A stretch of 64,000 bases of DNA, from NCBI GenBank assembly GCA_036490795.1, contig DASXDG010000405.1:17569-81568 (forward strand), written 5' to 3'. Origin of the DNA: JAFARZ01 sp036490795. GTDB taxonomy: Bacteria > Actinomycetota > Actinomycetes > Streptosporangiales > Streptosporangiaceae. This document shows, piece after piece, positions 33,778-41,836 of this stretch; within the stretch, counting starts at the first letter, position 1; each line of letters opens with the position of its first letter. Under the pieces are notes generated by a model. The model ran no database searches. It was given only the letters and a program-made list of their open reading frames with translations, and was not told the DNA's origin. The translations under genes were made by a program, and so were the position numbers.

Positions 33778-36700
33778 TCACATTCCCTGACCGGGCGGTA
33801 TCCGGACGTAGACGAAGACGTTTCCGGTCTTGACCGGCTCCCATACAGGGTCCTGCAGACCGGCCAGGATGCGGCGCGGGCCGCCCATGTCGTCGTGCTT
33901 GTACCAGGTCTGGGTGCCGGCGAGCTTGCCGTACGACGTGTAATGCCCCTGCGTCGGTATAGTGCCGGAGTGGTGGACGACGTGCACCAGCTGGTATCGC
34001 GGCTTCGCGCCGTTGAGGGAATCCCGCAGCGTCTGGGTGAGGCACCGGGCGGGGATCTCCAGCGGATCGTTCGCCTGGATGTTCCTGCTGACCTTCACCA
34101 TGTCCCCGGCAGGCGTGTTGTGGTAACGGTTCAGGGTAAGTATGAGCACGTTCGGTAGCGCGCTGAACAGTACCTGCTTGTCTCCCTTGGAATTCTGGTA
34201 ATCGACTTCCTCCGCCCTGGAGTACAAGCGGAGCGCGTCGGCGATAGACGCGACCGTGTCGTCGATGGGCAGCGCAACAGCGAGATGAACATCTTGCTCG
34301 CTGCTGACGAGCTGGCCACCCTTCGTCTTGAGTGTGCTCACCGTCTGTGATTGCATCGCCACACCGGGATTGAGCCGGTCGAGAATCTGGGTGAGCACCT
34401 CGGCGGCGTCCTGCTGGAGGTACATGCCGTTTCCCGACGTGGTCGCTTTCTCCGCCACCGAGGCAACCTCCTTGTCCAGCTTCTTCGTTTGCTTCTTCGT
34501 TTGCTTCTTCGTTTGCTTTTTCGTCTTCTTCTGCTGCTTCTGCGGTTCTGCTGGTGCCGGCACCGGCGGTTGCCGCGTCTGCACTGGTGGTTGCTTCGCC
34601 GCCTTCACCGCAGTCGGCACGCCTCCCTCATCGACCAGCACGCCGCCCAGGTCGTTCAGGTACTGCATGAAAGTTCTCATCTCGGTACCGCTGATCACCG
34701 CGGCAGGCTGGCGTAGCTTGACGACGAGTTGCCACAGATTGCTCCGCTGCTGGAAGCTGGCCGGCGGGCGGCCGCCGGGGTCGATCACGGCGTCAAAGGC
34801 GTTGTGGCTGGCGAACACGTGAATGAGCGCGGCCAGGTAGCAGGAGTTGGTGACGTGCGCAATCTGACCCGTCGGCCACGCGGGCTGGGGCCCGGTGACC
34901 GGGGGCATCGCCGCCCAGTCCCGCCAGCCAGTTCTCCTGCCTTCTGACGCCTTAGCTCCAGCGGTCTTGGCGGTCGCGGCCTTGGTAGCGGCGGCCAGTT
35001 CGTCATCGGTCATCGGTTCTGACGGCTTCTGCTCGCCGAAGTCCACCGTGTACAACGGGTGGTCGAACTCGCCTAGGTGGTCAAGCAGCGCCTGCTGTTC
35101 GTCGGTGAGATTGTTGTCACCTGCTTCGATGCTGGCCTTGAGGCCATGCACCTGCGCCCGCAGATAGAACAACGTGTCCGCCCTGGGGCCTACCAGCTCC
35201 CGGTTCAATGCCGCCTTGATCGCCGCGAGCTGTGCGTCGAGGGGCTCAGTCCCCTGCCCCGTGTCGAGCCCGGCCAGTTCCTTCCCGATGTGGTCCCACG
35301 TGGCCTGGTTGGCCGCGATGGCTTCCTTCGCCGCGCTGGCCGCCATGTCGAAGGCGAGGTAGAGCGCGGTGTCGTACTCCTGGGTCGAGCCGAGCATCAG
35401 GACCGGGCTGTGATCGCTGATCTTCCAGTAGGTCTTCGTGGCGCTCAACAGGGCGTCATCGATGGGTTTCAGCTGGCCCTTTCCTGGTGTCACTATGCCG
35501 CTCCTGGTCGTCTTCCAGTACTCGTTGACCAGGTACAGGTCGGCGAGTTGCATCTTGTTCTCGCCGCGGCCGGATTCTTTGGGGTTGGTCGGGCTGCCGG
35601 ACTCCACGATCTTGTAGCCGAGCTTGGCCGCCATCCGCTCCATCGTGAGCCTCGGCTCCTCGCCGGTAAGCGTGCTGTCGGCCGGCCGGCGGTAGTTGCG
35701 GTAGAGGTCCGCGTCGGAGATATCACCGGCGGCTTTGGTCCGGTTCCAGGTGAGTTTCGAGGTATCCAGGCCAAGCCCTTTGATCAGCGGTTTAATCGAC
35801 TTGGCTACGAAGTTCGTGGTCTTGCTGCCGTTGATCCGGGTGGCGATGAGCTTCCTCATCACCCACCAGTAGTCAGCCCACCGGACGCCGTCGGCTAGCT
35901 TCGAAATCCCCTTGGTTAGTCTCGCCTTCTTCAGCTTCCTCGCTTTCAAGGCCAGCACGACCATGCGCTTAAGCAGTTCGGAGTCTTTTATCCCCGCCGC
36001 TTTCTCCTCCGCGGCCTTCTCCTCCGTGGCGAGATAGATGTTGCGGGTGACGTTGGTCCACTTGGCCCGCTGGATATCCTCGATGTTCGCGTTCTTGACC
36101 TCCGTGAGCGCGTCGCCTTTGGGCGCGCTCACGATGCCCTCGGCGGGGATGTAGAAGTCACCGCCGACAAGCAGCGGGATCTTGAAGTAACGTGCCAGGC
36201 TGTTGAGCTGGTCGAGCGGCTTCTCGATCTGCGGCCAGATGTTCGTGCGTTTGAGGTCCTTGCCGGCCGGGGTGGTATGCAGGACGCCCGCCCAGAATTC
36301 CTGCCCGTTCTGGGAGTACCGGTGCACGACGATGCCGCGGAACGTCTTGGCCGCCTTATCCCACGGGATCGCGCCGTTCTTGTTGTCCTCCTGGACGGCG
36401 AACTCACCGCTGGTGCTGACGTAGAACGATCCGGCTGCTTTCAGCGCCTGCTCGCCGGCCGTGCGATGCACCGCGGGATAGTACTCGTACTGCTTGGCGA
36501 AGACCTCTTCCTCGCCGCTGCCGGTGTCCATCGTGACCGCCGACTTCCGCCTGGCACCTCCTTTGCGCTTGCCGCCCTTGGCCAGCATGACCGGACCCTT
36601 GCTCAGGCCGATCCCGCTGTCGGTCTTGCCAGTCCGCGCTTCCAGGTAGGTGATGCCGAGGTTCATCTCGTTGATCAGCACGAGGTTCACCGCCTCGTTC

Positions 36701-38388
36701 TCGAAGAACGTCTCGGTAGACAGGTCAACGACCGTGCTCTGCTTGAGTTCGCCTACCGCGCCGGTGAGCTGGCTCGGCGGGAGCAGATGCAGCAGTTCCG
36801 TGATGGCCACGGTGAGGGGCCCGCTCGGGGGTGCCTTGGGCGCGGCTACCTCCTCTTGCTCATCTTGCTTCCGCTTCTCCTGCTTGGGCTTCGCGGCCGG
36901 ACGCAGCACGTCGCGGACGTTCTCCCTGAACTCCCGCTTCTCCTGGCTAGTCCGGCCCGCGATGCTGGTCATCAGCACGGTTCTGAGCCGCTGCAGCCGC
37001 TTCCACACCCGGTTAAGCGAGCGGATGCGATCGAGCTGCTCCGCGCGTATCCCCATCGCGGCAGCACCGGGACCCTGCACATGCCCGGTTATGGCGGCGA
37101 GCCCCGGCGTCAGCACGCCGTCGAGTTTGAGATCCGCCAGCACGTGGATATCCCGCTTGAACTGGCTGACCTCTCTCTTGGTACCGGCATTCGACGGGGT
37201 CGTCATGTCAGCGGCGGCTGCCAGATTCGCGCCGACCTTGACGAGTTCTCCTTGCAGCGTGGCCATCGCCGCGCGGATCTTTCCCGGGTCGTAGTCCCCC
37301 GTCGGCTTGGCCGCGGCCATCCCGCTCTCGTTGTCGGCCTTGAGGTGGTTGATGTTCCAGACCACGACGCCAACCAAAATGTCCTTGGGCTCCTGATCGG
37401 TGGTAAAGCCCCTGCTCTCCAGGTATTTCCGCATCTGGTCCTGGGTGAGATAGGTAGGGTGAATGTCGCCCTTTTTCGCTTCCTTGCCTGACGGGGCGTC
37501 ATCCGCCGTGCGTTTCCTCTTGCCGGTGGCGGCTGCGTCTGCCGACGATGCGGAGCGCTTTCGCTTGAGGGCGCCGCGGTTTCCGGCTTCTTCTCCTGAC
37601 TCTCGCCCTCGCTTGGTCCCCTTCGCTGGTTTCTTGGTCTTCCTGGACTTGGAGGCGGCTTTCTCGGTTTTCTTGAGTGCGGGCTTCTTGGGTTTCTTGG
37701 TCTTTGTCCTGGCCAGCTGGACGAACTGGCCGTCGCCACCGGCTTGCTGCGCCACGTGGACCAGTTCGTGGCCGAGCAGTTCGCCGCCGTCCTCGCTCGC
37801 CGGGTCGTATTCACCGTGCCGGAAGAAGATGTCCTGGCCCGCGGTGCACGCACTCGACCGCAGCCGCAGGTTGAGGCCATCGGCATGCTGGCCGGTATGC
37901 ACGCGGACGGCACCGAGCCCGGTCCCGAGATCCCGCTCGTACCGGTGGCGCAGGCCGGCCGGCAGCGGCTGGCCCGCACCGCGGGCAGCGTGAACGAGTC
38001 GCTGGACTAGCGGATCGACGCCGACGCCGGCCATGCCGCCGGACAGGGAGACGCGGGCCGGCCGTCGCTCGCTTCGGGGGTCGGCCAGCCGGTCGGCCTC
38101 CCGCTCGTAGCGGTCGTCCGCGTGGCCGACGCGCAGCTTGGGCTGGATGACGGGTGCGTCGAGCAGTCGTTGCACGTAGCGGTTGCCGTGGCTGCGCTGG
38201 AGCCGCAGCAGCAGGCTGGCCGGCATCTCACCGGGATCGCCAGGCGCCCGGCTGAATGCCAGGCCGCCGAGTCCTCGACGGTCCGCCTCGCGAGCCGCTT
38301 GTGGCTCGCGTGTCTTTCCCGGCTCAGCCTCGCGCTCGACCCTGTCCGCGAGCCGCTGGGAACTCACCGGGATCCATCCGCGCCGCAA
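33778..38388 (-). CDS. Multidomain CIS cargo: DUF4157 + NLS-like clusters + EEP (DNase I-like) + USP deubiquitinase
   Basis: Protein of 1536 residues. Seen in order: Arg-rich N-terminus; DUF4157 (about 136-220) with HELVH 207-211; basic stretch 228-262 and clusters LKRKR 274-278, GKRKR 289-293; an endonuclease/exonuclease/phosphatase-like fold with VVVWNINHLK (341-350), LINEMN (Glu574), GVLHTTP (His704), VGGDFY (Asp744) and SDHSPV (991-996), interrupted by long inserts; then a C-terminal ubiquitin-specific protease: NSCYLAALIHVF (Cys1183), YLQQDAAEVL (1324-1332), LPNVLILTLNRYH (1411-1423), QGHYTSYGK (His1482) and WYKHDD (Asp1499). A Lys-rich KKQT repeat splits the Cys and QQD boxes. All USP catalytic residues are present; in the EEP the usual Asn after GDF is Tyr. 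Start is TTG 38388 or GTG 38367. Most likely a delivered toxin acting in eukaryotic cells (inference). Confidence 0.88.
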   Translation of the reverse strand: MRRGWIPVSSQRLADRVEREAEPGKTREPQAAREADRRGLGGLAFSRAPGDPGEMPASLLLRLQRSHGNRYVQRLLDAPVIQPKLRVGHADDRYEREADRLADPRSERRPARVSLSGGMAGVGVDPLVQRLVHAARGAGQPLPAGLRHRYERDLGTGLGAVRVHTGQHADGLNLRLRSSACTAGQDIFFRHGEYDPASEDGGELLGHELVHVAQQAGGDGQFVQLARTKTKKPKKPALKKTEKAASKSRKTKKPAKGTKRGRESGEEAGNRGALKRKRSASSADAAATGKRKRTADDAPSGKEAKKGDIHPTYLTQDQMRKYLESRGFTTDQEPKDILVGVVVWNINHLKADNESGMAAAKPTGDYDPGKIRAAMATLQGELVKVGANLAAAADMTTPSNAGTKREVSQFKRDIHVLADLKLDGVLTPGLAAITGHVQGPGAAAMGIRAEQLDRIRSLNRVWKRLQRLRTVLMTSIAGRTSQEKREFRENVRDVLRPAAKPKQEKRKQDEQEEVAAPKAPPSGPLTVAITELLHLLPPSQLTGAVGELKQSTVVDLSTETFFENEAVNLVLINEMNLGITYLEARTGKTDSGIGLSKGPVMLAKGGKRKGGARRKSAVTMDTGSGEEEVFAKQYEYYPAVHRTAGEQALKAAGSFYVSTSGEFAVQEDNKNGAIPWDKAAKTFRGIVVHRYSQNGQEFWAGVLHTTPAGKDLKRTNIWPQIEKPLDQLNSLARYFKIPLLVGGDFYIPAEGIVSAPKGDALTEVKNANIEDIQRAKWTNVTRNIYLATEEKAAEEKAAGIKDSELLKRMVVLALKARKLKKARLTKGISKLADGVRWADYWWVMRKLIATRINGSKTTNFVAKSIKPLIKGLGLDTSKLTWNRTKAAGDISDADLYRNYRRPADSTLTGEEPRLTMERMAAKLGYKIVESGSPTNPKESGRGENKMQLADLYLVNEYWKTTRSGIVTPGKGQLKPIDDALLSATKTYWKISDHSPVLMLGSTQEYDTALYLAFDMAASAAKEAIAANQATWDHIGKELAGLDTGQGTEPLDAQLAAIKAALNRELVGPRADTLFYLRAQVHGLKASIEAGDNNLTDEQQALLDHLGEFDHPLYTVDFGEQKPSEPMTDDELAAATKAATAKTAGAKASEGRRTGWRDWAAMPPVTGPQPAWPTGQIAHVTNSCYLAALIHVFASHNAFDAVIDPGGRPPASFQQRSNLWQLVVKLRQPAAVISGTEMRTFMQYLNDLGGVLVDEGGVPTAVKAAKQPPVQTRQPPVPAPAEPQKQQKKTKKQTKKQTKKQTKKLDKEVASVAEKATTSGNGMYLQQDAAEVLTQILDRLNPGVAMQSQTVSTLKTKGGQLVSSEQDVHLAVALPIDDTVASIADALRLYSRAEEVDYQNSKGDKQVLFSALPNVLILTLNRYHNTPAGDMVKVSRNIQANDPLEIPARCLTQTLRDSLNGAKPRYQLVHVVHHSGTIPTQGHYTSYGKLAGTQTWYKHDDMGGPRRILAGLQDPVWEPVKTGNVFVYVRIPPGQGM

Positions 38389-39058
38389 TTCCGCCCCATT
38401 GCGCGCCCCTTCTCTCCGTCAGACACGCTTAATTCGAGTATGTGCAGCTCAATTAATCGTGTCCAGAACGAGCGTCATAAAAATGCGCGCAAGTTAGCCG
38501 CGACGCTTTGAGCAATCCGTCCGCCCAGGCCGGCCACTCCGCCCGCCACAGCCGGTCAGGCCGCCGCCCGGCACAGGATCAGTGGCCCCTTTTACAACCT
38601 GGATCACTCAGCCAACGTAAGCATCAGTCAGCGCTCCCCGCTAAGCGCCCACAACACGGAATATTGCTCTTTCGCGGAAGAAATGGCTGCTCACAGCATG
38701 GTTTTTCTACGCGTTGGAGTTAATTACCGCACCAAATTCTGGCGTGTTGGGCAGAACGCCTCGTGGTCGGGCACCGGCCCCAGCCGGCGGCCTCGGCCGA
38801 CGCGGCCCCGGCCGACGCGGCCCCGGCCGGGCATCCTTGGCATCCCGGGCGGGGATCCCGGGCGGGGATTGTCCCGGTCTCGTACCCTCTGATCGATGCG
38901 GCGAAATGCTCCGGCACACCCTAGCGCAGGAAGCGGACAATTCATACGTAAGAGTTGATTGTTCTTCCCGGTGGCATCGTTCGCGAAGGCATTCCGATTC
39001 TCGTCCGCGCGTGCCACGATGAGTGACCGCATGGGTGCGCCCGAGGTCATGGCGTCGG
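38389..39058. other. Intergenic region right of the CIS locus
   Basis: About 670 bp with no convincing gene. AT-rich sequence at 38420-38490 is the likely promoter region of the DUF4157 cargo gene. Repeat copy B lies at 38651-38730. Further right are GC-rich short direct repeats (GGCCGACGCGGCCCC twice near 38807-38830; CCCGGGCGGGGA twice near 38847-38872), which may terminate or fold but have no T-tract. Open frames here shift freely with no ribosome sites. Confidence 0.65.
38651..38730 (+). repeat. Intergenic repeat element, copy B (right flank of CIS locus)
   Basis: Ungapped match to copy A (10846-10925) at about 63 of 80 bases, same orientation. Shares ACAACACGGA, CGGAAGAA, CTCACAGCATGGTTTTT and TTGGA with it. 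It lies ~260 bp upstream of the DUF4157 cargo gene, on the other side of the CIS locus from copy A. Confidence 0.75.
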
Positions 39059-41836
39059 TCACCTCGTCGCTGCGGCGCCACGCCCGCGTCCGGACCTGAT
39101 CTCGTAGGCCAGCGCGATGATGGTGATCGCGAGCAGTACTGCCAGCGGCAGCAGGAACGCCGCGAAGTCTGATCGCAGCGGCGACGGGGTCTGAGAGTGC
39201 GTAAACACCGAAAGGTCAACGGCCGGGGCCACGATACGCGGCAGAGCGATGGCGACGGCGGCCGCCGCTATGGCCGAGGCGGCGATCGACGGGATCACCT
39301 CAACGGCCAGGAGGCGGACACGCTGCCCTTCCGTCAGCCCCATCGCGGCCAGCCGCGCCGTTGTCAGCTCCCGATCCGCTGTGCCGAGCGCCAGCTCAAG
39401 CAGCATCACGGCGAGCGCCAGCGCGGCGGCGAACGCGGTGGCCAGGGTGAACAGAAGAAAGGTGCCCTGCTGGAGCGGTGCCCCGGTCAGACCCCGCAGC
39501 GTGAGCGACCTCGTGCTGATGGCCGGGGCGCCGGTGCCCCGCGTAGTCGCCCGCACCGCGGCATAGAGCTTGGTCATGTCGATGGATGGCCCGGTGAGCA
39601 GCATCAGGTTCACCGGTGGCGGCCCGCCGACGCCGTGAATCGCGGACCTGGGCAGCACGATGAACGCTCCGCCGCCGGGCACAGCAGGGGTGGACCGCAG
39701 TTCGCCGGAGACCTGGACCCGCAGTGTGGCAAGGCCCTCCTGCCCGAAGATGGTGGCGCCTGCTCGCCCACCGAGGTCGGCGGCCGCCTGGGGAGAGGCC
39801 AGCACCGCAATCGCACCCTGACCCGGCGGTTGGGCGAGCAGAGCGGGATGGACCGGAGAGAACCCTCGCACCGAGGCGACCAGTGCCGCGTAGCTGGCCG
39901 GATCCACGACGATGGCGGTCACCACCTGCCCGCCATCGGCGATACTCAGCGGGACCACGAGTGCCGACGCGGCATGCTGAACCCCCGGCACCGCGGCGAT
40001 CGCGCGCACGGCCGACGGGCTGATGCCGAGCTGGCCGGCAGCGACGACCACGTCTGCGCCAGTCGACTGCCACGACGCGGCAGTCTCGCCGCGGGCCACG
40101 GCTGCCCGGACCATGCCGGTGAACGACGCCACGGTGAGCGCGAGGACGATGGTGATGGCTGGGAGCGCGAGCGTGACGGGGGCCTGCGCCGCACGGGTGA
40201 GACCCACGAACCCGATGACGCCTCGTTGCCGGGCCGTCGCCTGCGCCAGCACGCGAAGCAGCACCTGATACAACCGCAGGGCCACGATCACCACCGGTAC
40301 CGCGACAAGCACCGGGGCCATGCTCGCGTATAGATCGGCCGCGCCCATCTGCGTCCGGAAGACCGTGATGCCGCCGATGGCCGCGGCGCAGGCCGTAATC
40401 TCGAAGACCACTCTGGGCAGCCAGGGCCTGCGCCGCCGCGCGTTCCTGCGCAGTGGCAGGCGTTGCTGCCAGGCGGCAGCTAGCCCAGGGCCCGTGACGG
40501 CGAAGGCCAGCGTCACGATGCCCGGCCACCACGCGGCCAGGCCCGCCGGGGCGGCACCCGGGACCAGGAGCACAGCGGCCACCCAGGCCAGCACGGCGGC
40601 CGGCCCGCAGGCCACCGCGGCGCCCCGGGTCACGAGCGAGAACAGCTGGCACAGTGACGATCCGCGTGCCCGGCGCCCGGTCAGCTCCGCGGACCGGCGG
40701 GCCGCGATCATCGCGGCCGCGAGGAGGAGCGTCACGATGCCTGCCACTGCCAGGCCCGCGTAGACGATCCACAGCAGGACGTTCACGTTATTCGAGGCCT
40801 GGGTGAAGGCGGCCAGCGGCTGGACGAGGCCGGACCTCACGTTGAGCGCGTTTGCCATCGGTGCCAGGGACCCGGTCAGCACGGGAGTACGGTTCGTGAT
40901 CTGGTTCACCTGGTTGTACAGGGCTTCGGCCTGGCCGCGCGGCCTGATTGTGGTGACCGGAAGGTCCCATTGGAAGAGCAGGCCCGACTGGCCGAAGATC
41001 TGCTGGACCATGTCGGTCTCGCCGGGGTCCGCGATGACCGCACCCTCCCAGACCGCGCCGTCTCCGACGCGATCCAGCGCAGGTGCCGCGAGCAGAGGGT
41101 CAGCGTTCCAGAACGAAGAACCGGGATCGGCGGGCTCGACAATCCCCGTGATGTCGAGACGGATCAGCACCGGCTCTCCCGGATTTACCGGTCCCGATAG
41201 CTCTATGTCCTCGGGGTTGCTGATAGGCATCAGGGATCCCGGCCGCAGCCCGAATCTGCTGGCCGTCTGCGGGGTGACCACTACCTGGATGTCGTAAATC
41301 TGCCGGGAACCGCCCGACGTCGGCTGCGGGGCGGTATCCGGCATGGTGCCGGCCACCAGCCTCAGGTGGCCGGCCAGCGGGTACCGGTAGGTAATTTCCA
41401 CCCGCGCAGAGAACCCTTGCAGGCTGGGCGGAGCCGTGAGCACGGTGTACAGGCCCGGGTTCATGCCGAACCAGTCCGCCGGTCGCGGATTCAGGCGCAG
41501 CGAGCCCGCGCCGAAGTCACGACGCAACTGGGTGGTGACCCGGTCCACAATGGCTGGGGTCAGATCCTGGGCAGACGCATTTCCCGTGGCTGACGCGATG
41601 CTCGAGTTGAGCACCGCCCAGCTGCTCCCGACCACGATGCTCTTGTCGAGCGGCGTCACCGCGTCCATTGTCTGCTGCAGCGCTCGCTGCGCGCTGGCCT
41701 GCGCCTGGCGGGGTCCGGCGGTGGCGGCGAACACGCAGCCGCCGGCCAGCAGCGCGAGTGCGATACTTCCCGCGCTTCCCATGCCGGTCACCCGGCGCAG
41801 GACGCTCATGCCCCTGCCGCCTTCCATGTTCCTCAC
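39059..41836 (-). CDS. FtsX-like permease (large, MacB-type topology)
   Basis: Membrane protein of up to 925 residues. Seen: an N-terminal membrane segment (GSAGSIALALLAGGCVFAAT), a long extracytoplasmic domain, then FtsX-type transmembrane clusters in the middle (LLWIVYAGLAVAGIVTLLLA) and near the C-terminus (FAAALALAVMLLELALGTAD, FLLPLAVLLAITIIALAYEI). GTG 41836 overlaps the stop of the upstream permease (GTGA); ATG 41809 with GGAAGG upstream is another possible start. FtsX permeases normally work with an ABC ATPase, and none lies beside it here. Substrate unknown. Confidence 0.82.
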   Translation of the reverse strand: MRNMEGGRGMSVLRRVTGMGSAGSIALALLAGGCVFAATAGPRQAQASAQRALQQTMDAVTPLDKSIVVGSSWAVLNSSIASATGNASAQDLTPAIVDRVTTQLRRDFGAGSLRLNPRPADWFGMNPGLYTVLTAPPSLQGFSARVEITYRYPLAGHLRLVAGTMPDTAPQPTSGGSRQIYDIQVVVTPQTASRFGLRPGSLMPISNPEDIELSGPVNPGEPVLIRLDITGIVEPADPGSSFWNADPLLAAPALDRVGDGAVWEGAVIADPGETDMVQQIFGQSGLLFQWDLPVTTIRPRGQAEALYNQVNQITNRTPVLTGSLAPMANALNVRSGLVQPLAAFTQASNNVNVLLWIVYAGLAVAGIVTLLLAAAMIAARRSAELTGRRARGSSLCQLFSLVTRGAAVACGPAAVLAWVAAVLLVPGAAPAGLAAWWPGIVTLAFAVTGPGLAAAWQQRLPLRRNARRRRPWLPRVVFEITACAAAIGGITVFRTQMGAADLYASMAPVLVAVPVVIVALRLYQVLLRVLAQATARQRGVIGFVGLTRAAQAPVTLALPAITIVLALTVASFTGMVRAAVARGETAASWQSTGADVVVAAGQLGISPSAVRAIAAVPGVQHAASALVVPLSIADGGQVVTAIVVDPASYAALVASVRGFSPVHPALLAQPPGQGAIAVLASPQAAADLGGRAGATIFGQEGLATLRVQVSGELRSTPAVPGGGAFIVLPRSAIHGVGGPPPVNLMLLTGPSIDMTKLYAAVRATTRGTGAPAISTRSLTLRGLTGAPLQQGTFLLFTLATAFAAALALAVMLLELALGTADRELTTARLAAMGLTEGQRVRLLAVEVIPSIAASAIAAAAVAIALPRIVAPAVDLSVFTHSQTPSPLRSDFAAFLLPLAVLLAITIIALAYEIRSGRGRGAAATR

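Noticed and set aside
38508..39219. Several frames across the region right of the CIS
   Set aside because: They overlap each other on both strands, run through short GC direct repeats and have no ribosome site or family resemblance.
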